Assembly (NCBI GenBank): GCA_027457225.1
Contig: DAIDTL010000049.1
Location: 1 to 7,441, forward strand
Reading direction: 5' to 3'
DNA: 7,441 bases
Source of the DNA: Ferrovaceae bacterium
Lineage (GTDB): Bacteria > Pseudomonadota > Gammaproteobacteria > Burkholderiales > Ferrovaceae
Shown: one piece after another, positions 5,237 to 7,441 of the stretch
How the letters are laid out: the number at the start of each line of letters is the position of its first letter
How positions within the stretch are numbered: position 1 is the first letter of the stretch
The notes under the pieces: generated by a model
Told to the model about the DNA's origin: nothing
Database searches by the model: none
What the model saw: the letters and a program-made list of their open reading frames with translations, nothing else
Made by a program: the position numbers and the translations under genes

Positions 5237-5700
5237 CACACCATGACTGAATTTGAACCGCCACTTGCAGGTTGTGTGATTAGCAACCGAAACTACTCAT
5301 TTAGGACCTGGAGTCCACTGGAGAGTGCGTGATCAACATTCCAACAGTGGATATGGCAAAAAAAGTGGTGGGTTGCGAAAACCGTTCATGGCGAAAGGTG
5401 GACAAGTTCAAGAAATATAACCTGACGCCAGTGTCCGCATCATGTGTCAAGGCCCCACTCATCGATGAATGCTATGCTAGTCTTGAATGTAAGATCATTG
5501 ATGGGAAGTTAGTTGCAAAATATAATTTCTTCATTCTTGAAGTCGTCACAGCATGGATTAATAGGGCACAAAAGAATCCACAAACAATTCATCATCAAGG
5601 TAAAGGCACGTTTAGGGTAGATGGGGAAACGATCAAACTGCCTTCAAAAATGAAACAAGCTGATCATTGGTGGGGAAAAGATGAAACCTTTCTACATTGA
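5237..5700 (+). pseudogene. Flavin reductase-like (FMN-binding split barrel) pseudogene
   Basis: Flavin reductase family proteins bind FMN and reduce it with NAD(P)H for partner oxygenases. The remnant has two pieces. In one frame (from about 5237) HTMTEFEPPLAGCVISNRNYSF matches the family core, then stops at 5330-5332. In the next frame GECVINIPTVDMAKKVVGC, then KVDKFKKYNLTPVSAS, APLIDECYASLECKIID, AKYNFFILEVVTAW and HHQGKGTF carry on to the stop at 5698-5700. The switch, within about 5295-5310, equals loss of one base. About 40 residues usually found at the N-terminus, including the start of the FMN-binding barrel, are missing. A GTG at 5329 could open a 123-aa product from the second piece, but it would lack much of the flavin site. 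Motifs were compared from memory of the family, so subgroup and substrate are open. Confidence 0.8.
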
Positions 5701-5908
5701 CTATCCGCAAGAGAAGGTTGAAGAACACCGCCATGTCTATCGCTGTGTCTATTGTAAAATATTGACTACTACCATAAACGGATTGCTGGAGAATCACTCA
5801 AAAGACTGCCTGTACAGAAAACAACAGACCCAGCAAGACAGGCTTGAATGTGATTCGAAATCTTCGAGCAAGCATTTCGAACCACACAGTGCAGACGAAG
5901 TTGATTAG
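5681..5908 (+). CDS. Small CCHC zinc-finger-like protein, function unknown
   Basis: A 75-aa protein with a compact likely metal site: YRCVYCK supplies C22 and C25, and LENHSKDC supplies H39 and C43, a Cx2C-x13-H-x3-C arrangement suited to one zinc ion. The N-terminus MKPFYIDYPQEKVEEHRHVY precedes the finger; the C-terminal 30 residues are polar (KQQTQQDR, SKSSSKHFEPHS) and probably disordered. Similar short proteins with YRCVYCK and a following NG-LENH segment seem to exist as hypothetical proteins in proteobacteria, so conservation is likely. The start at 5681 overlaps the end of the flavin reductase remnant by 20 bp and follows GGTGGGG, a usable ribosome binding site. A nucleic-acid or protein-binding role is possible but unproven. 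Confidence 0.65.
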   Translation: MKPFYIDYPQEKVEEHRHVYRCVYCKILTTTINGLLENHSKDCLYRKQQTQQDRLECDSKSSSKHFEPHSADEVD

Positions 5909-5923
5909 CGGCTTTTAATCAAC
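5900..5923 (+). terminator. AT-rich hairpin at the end of the zinc-finger gene
   Basis: GTTGATTA (5900-5907) and TAATCAAC (5916-5923) form a perfect 8-bp inverted repeat with an 8-nt loop, overlapping the TAG stop (5906-5908). It is in the right place to end the plus-strand genes before the convergent acyltransferase gene, but the stem is AT-rich and no T-run follows. Confidence 0.35.
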
Positions 5924-6000
5924 ATGAAGCAGGCACCTTCTCAGGGTACCGATCGTGACGGTAATTTTGTAGAGCCTCCATAAACAATTCTTCCGCAACC

Positions 6001-6777
6001 TCACAGAACTTTTTCTGCAGCTGATTGCTTCATGAAGTGTCTGGAATACCGATGATCCATATTGGCAGTAGGTAACAGCAGCAGACAGTCGGCGGTATTG
6101 AAATCGGCATCCCAGGCTGGCGCGCCACACACATACGCGCCCACGCGCAGATATGCCTTGATCAATGCTGGCACCTCCGCAGGGACACTGCCATCCAACC
6201 GGTCCAGAGGCAACGGACAATGGGGGAAAACACGCCATTCAGCGGGAGCCGGATGACAGCTTTCCAGTTTCCGGTAAATGCTGGCCGCCGCATGCCCGCC
6301 ATCGGCCATGCTGATGCTGGCGCATCCCATCAGGTATTGCACCCCATGGGTCTTGATGTACTCGGCCAGCCCGGCCCAAAGGGTGACGACGGTGGCTCCG
6401 GTCCGGTAGTCGGGGTGTACGCAAGCCCGTCCCATTTCCATGATCTGCGGGCGCAGGTGTTCAAGTCTCGAGAGATCGAATTCGGTGTCGGAGTAAAACC
6501 CACCCGCTACTCGGGACTGGGCCGAATTGAGGATGCGGTAGGTGCCCACCACTTCGTTGCTTCGGGTATCACGGACCAGCAGATGGTCGCAAAGATCATC
6601 AAAGCGATCACAATCGATTCCAGGCTCGGCACTGATGAGCCGCGCGCCCATTTCTTCAGCAAATACCTGCCAGCGCAGCTTCTGGGCTTCGCGAATGTCG
6701 GTGCCGGAACGGGCGTACTGAAAAACCAGGCGTGGGCGTTGCGTGTCCTGCGCTTTTTCCTGTTGCAACATGGTCAC
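6001..6777 (-). CDS. olsB: GNAT-fold N-acyltransferase, OlsB type (COG3176-like)
   Basis: OlsB enzymes transfer a 3-hydroxyacyl group from acyl carrier protein to the alpha-amino group of ornithine, the first step to ornithine lipids; relatives acylate other amino acids. Family motifs along the 258 residues: LRWQVFAEEMGARL (34-47), CDHLLVRD (63-70), VVGTYRIL (76-83), EMGRACVHPDYR (114-125), LWAGLAEY (133-140), LMGCASI (149-155), and near the end LIKAYLRVGAYVCG with PAWDADFNTADCLLLL (220-235), the strongest signature. The start may be GTG 6777 (GAGG 5 nt upstream) or ATG 6771, two codons later. It is downstream of dgkA on the same strand with a 93-bp gap that may hold a separate promoter. Without an adjacent olsA-like acyltransferase in view, ornithine is a likely but unproven substrate. 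The protein looks intact and is probably membrane-associated in the cytoplasm. Confidence 0.85.
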   Translation of the reverse strand: MTMLQQEKAQDTQRPRLVFQYARSGTDIREAQKLRWQVFAEEMGARLISAEPGIDCDRFDDLCDHLLVRDTRSNEVVGTYRILNSAQSRVAGGFYSDTEFDLSRLEHLRPQIMEMGRACVHPDYRTGATVVTLWAGLAEYIKTHGVQYLMGCASISMADGGHAAASIYRKLESCHPAPAEWRVFPHCPLPLDRLDGSVPAEVPALIKAYLRVGAYVCGAPAWDADFNTADCLLLLPTANMDHRYSRHFMKQSAAEKVL

Positions 6778-6870
6778 AATATCCTCGGTAATAAGATACT
6801 AACCAATATGCCTAATCAGTTTTACCAACCCATGATGAATTTATGAAACATTCATGAAACGACTTGTTGG

Positions 6871-7260
6871 TCAAAAAAACAGTACCAACACCCACGTCGC
6901 AACCACGTTGGCGAGGCTCACCATAACAGCGGCACTGCCGATGTCCTTGGCGCGTTTGGCCAGGCGGTGATCTTCCAGAGAAATGCGATCCACTGTCGCC
7001 TCGATGGCGGAGTTCAGAAGTTCCACCAGCAAAACCAGCAAAACGCTGCCTACCATCAAGCCATGACCTGCGCCTGAGGCGGGAAGGAACAATGAAACCG
7101 GGATCAGGACGAGCGATAGTATGACTTCCTGACGAAAGGCGCTTTCGTGCTGGTAGGCATCGGATAATCCATGGAGCGAATAACCTACTGCATTCCAGAT
7201 GCGGCGCAGCCCTGATTTTCCTTTATAGGGACTTTCAGACTGATCGTGGCCTGAGCTCAT
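6871..7260 (-). CDS. dgkA: Diacylglycerol kinase, integral membrane (DgkA)
   Basis: Phosphorylates diacylglycerol with ATP at the inner membrane, recycling diacylglycerol released during periplasmic glycan and lipopolysaccharide modification. The 129-aa protein matches E. coli DgkA (about 122 aa) throughout: an amphipathic N-terminal helix (RIWNAVGYSLHGL), ESAFRQE with E39 and E45, three membrane helices (about 47-60, 66-82, 108-128), the active-site segment VELLNSAIEATVDR with E80, N83 and catalytic E87, and KRAKDIGSAAV with K105 and D106. All key residues are kept. ATG 7260 is chosen over an upstream in-frame start at 7377 because the upstream part overlaps a glycosyltransferase reading frame and does not look like DgkA. 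The ribosome binding site is weak (AGAGA), and the start overlaps the end of the upstream gene by 26 bp, so translational coupling is likely. Confidence 0.95.
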   Translation of the reverse strand: MSSGHDQSESPYKGKSGLRRIWNAVGYSLHGLSDAYQHESAFRQEVILSLVLIPVSLFLPASGAGHGLMVGSVLLVLLVELLNSAIEATVDRISLEDHRLAKRAKDIGSAAVMVSLANVVATWVLVLFF

Positions 7261-7441
7261 CGGACATTTTCTCTGTGCTAACAGCGCCCGATTCCGGCAA
7301 AGGTCGCAAATGGTTGAGGAACTGTTGGGTGGCACTACGCCATGAAAACTGTTCTGCATGTGCGCGCGCAACTTCACGCGGTATTTTTAACGCCTCCAGG
7401 CAAGCAGAACGAAGATCTTCCTGGAGCGCACCGGCCGAAGA
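7235..7441 (-). CDS. Glycosyltransferase family protein (C-terminal end only)
   Basis: A minus-strand frame enters from the right edge and runs 68 codons to TGA at 7237-7235. It contains LEALKIPREVARAHAEQFSW followed by RSATQQFLNHLRPL, the closing helix typical of GT4-type (group 1) glycosyltransferases, where an A...FSW motif precedes the last helix. The final 20 or so residues, ending RPRSV, are polar and overlap the dgkA start by 26 bp. The catalytic domains are outside the window, so donor and acceptor are unknown; a role in envelope glycan or glycolipid synthesis would fit the dgkA neighbour. The family call rests on the short C-terminal motif. Confidence 0.6.
   Translation of the reverse strand, partial: SSAGALQEDLRSACLEALKIPREVARAHAEQFSWRSATQQFLNHLRPLPESGAVSTEKMSDELRPRSV

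Noticed and set aside
7261..7377. N-terminal extension of dgkA by 39 codons
   Set aside because: The same DNA encodes a glycosyltransferase C-terminus in another frame, and the extension does not resemble DgkA.

Overview
The window looks like a betaproteobacterial chromosome: housekeeping genes at both ends with a decayed accessory block of about 4.7 kb between them. The evidence for Betaproteobacteria is a one-piece tmRNA whose encoded tag reads ANDDNYALAA, an RhlE-type DEAD-box helicase divergent from it, and a glycosyltransferase / dgkA / OlsB-type acyltransferase cluster. A Nitrosomonadales-like lineage fits, but the genus cannot be fixed from sequence alone.

Left end (1-1201): the 5' part of rhlE on the minus strand runs off the window. 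Across a shared intergenic region lies ssrA (836-1201), complete, with an encoded CCA end and an intact tag frame.

Accessory block (about 1202-5908): directly 3' of ssrA, a common landing site for tyrosine-recombinase islands. On the minus strand are a tightly coupled pair (an 85-aa unknown protein and a small HEXXH metalloprotease-like protein) with its own promoter, an AlpA-type regulator, and a MobC-like relaxosome gene broken by a one-base frameshift. An extended inverted repeat upstream of mobC is a candidate oriT. No relaxase or integrase is visible, so this appears to be the remnant of an integrative mobilizable element. On the plus strand are a complete higBA toxin-antitoxin operon with a palindromic operator over its promoter, a YbhB/YbcL (PEBP) protein with two plausible starts, a flavin reductase pseudogene (no N-terminus, one frameshift), and a small CCHC zinc-finger-like protein overlapping the pseudogene's end.

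Right end (6001-7441): minus-strand lipid and envelope genes in the order glycosyltransferase (3' end only), dgkA (overlapping it by 26 bp) and an OlsB-type N-acyltransferase. They probably contribute to membrane lipid recycling or modification.

The most notable points are the apparently leaderless higB transcript under a perfect palindrome, the frameshifted mobC beside a possible oriT, the HEXXH two-gene cassette, and the dual-start PEBP gene.
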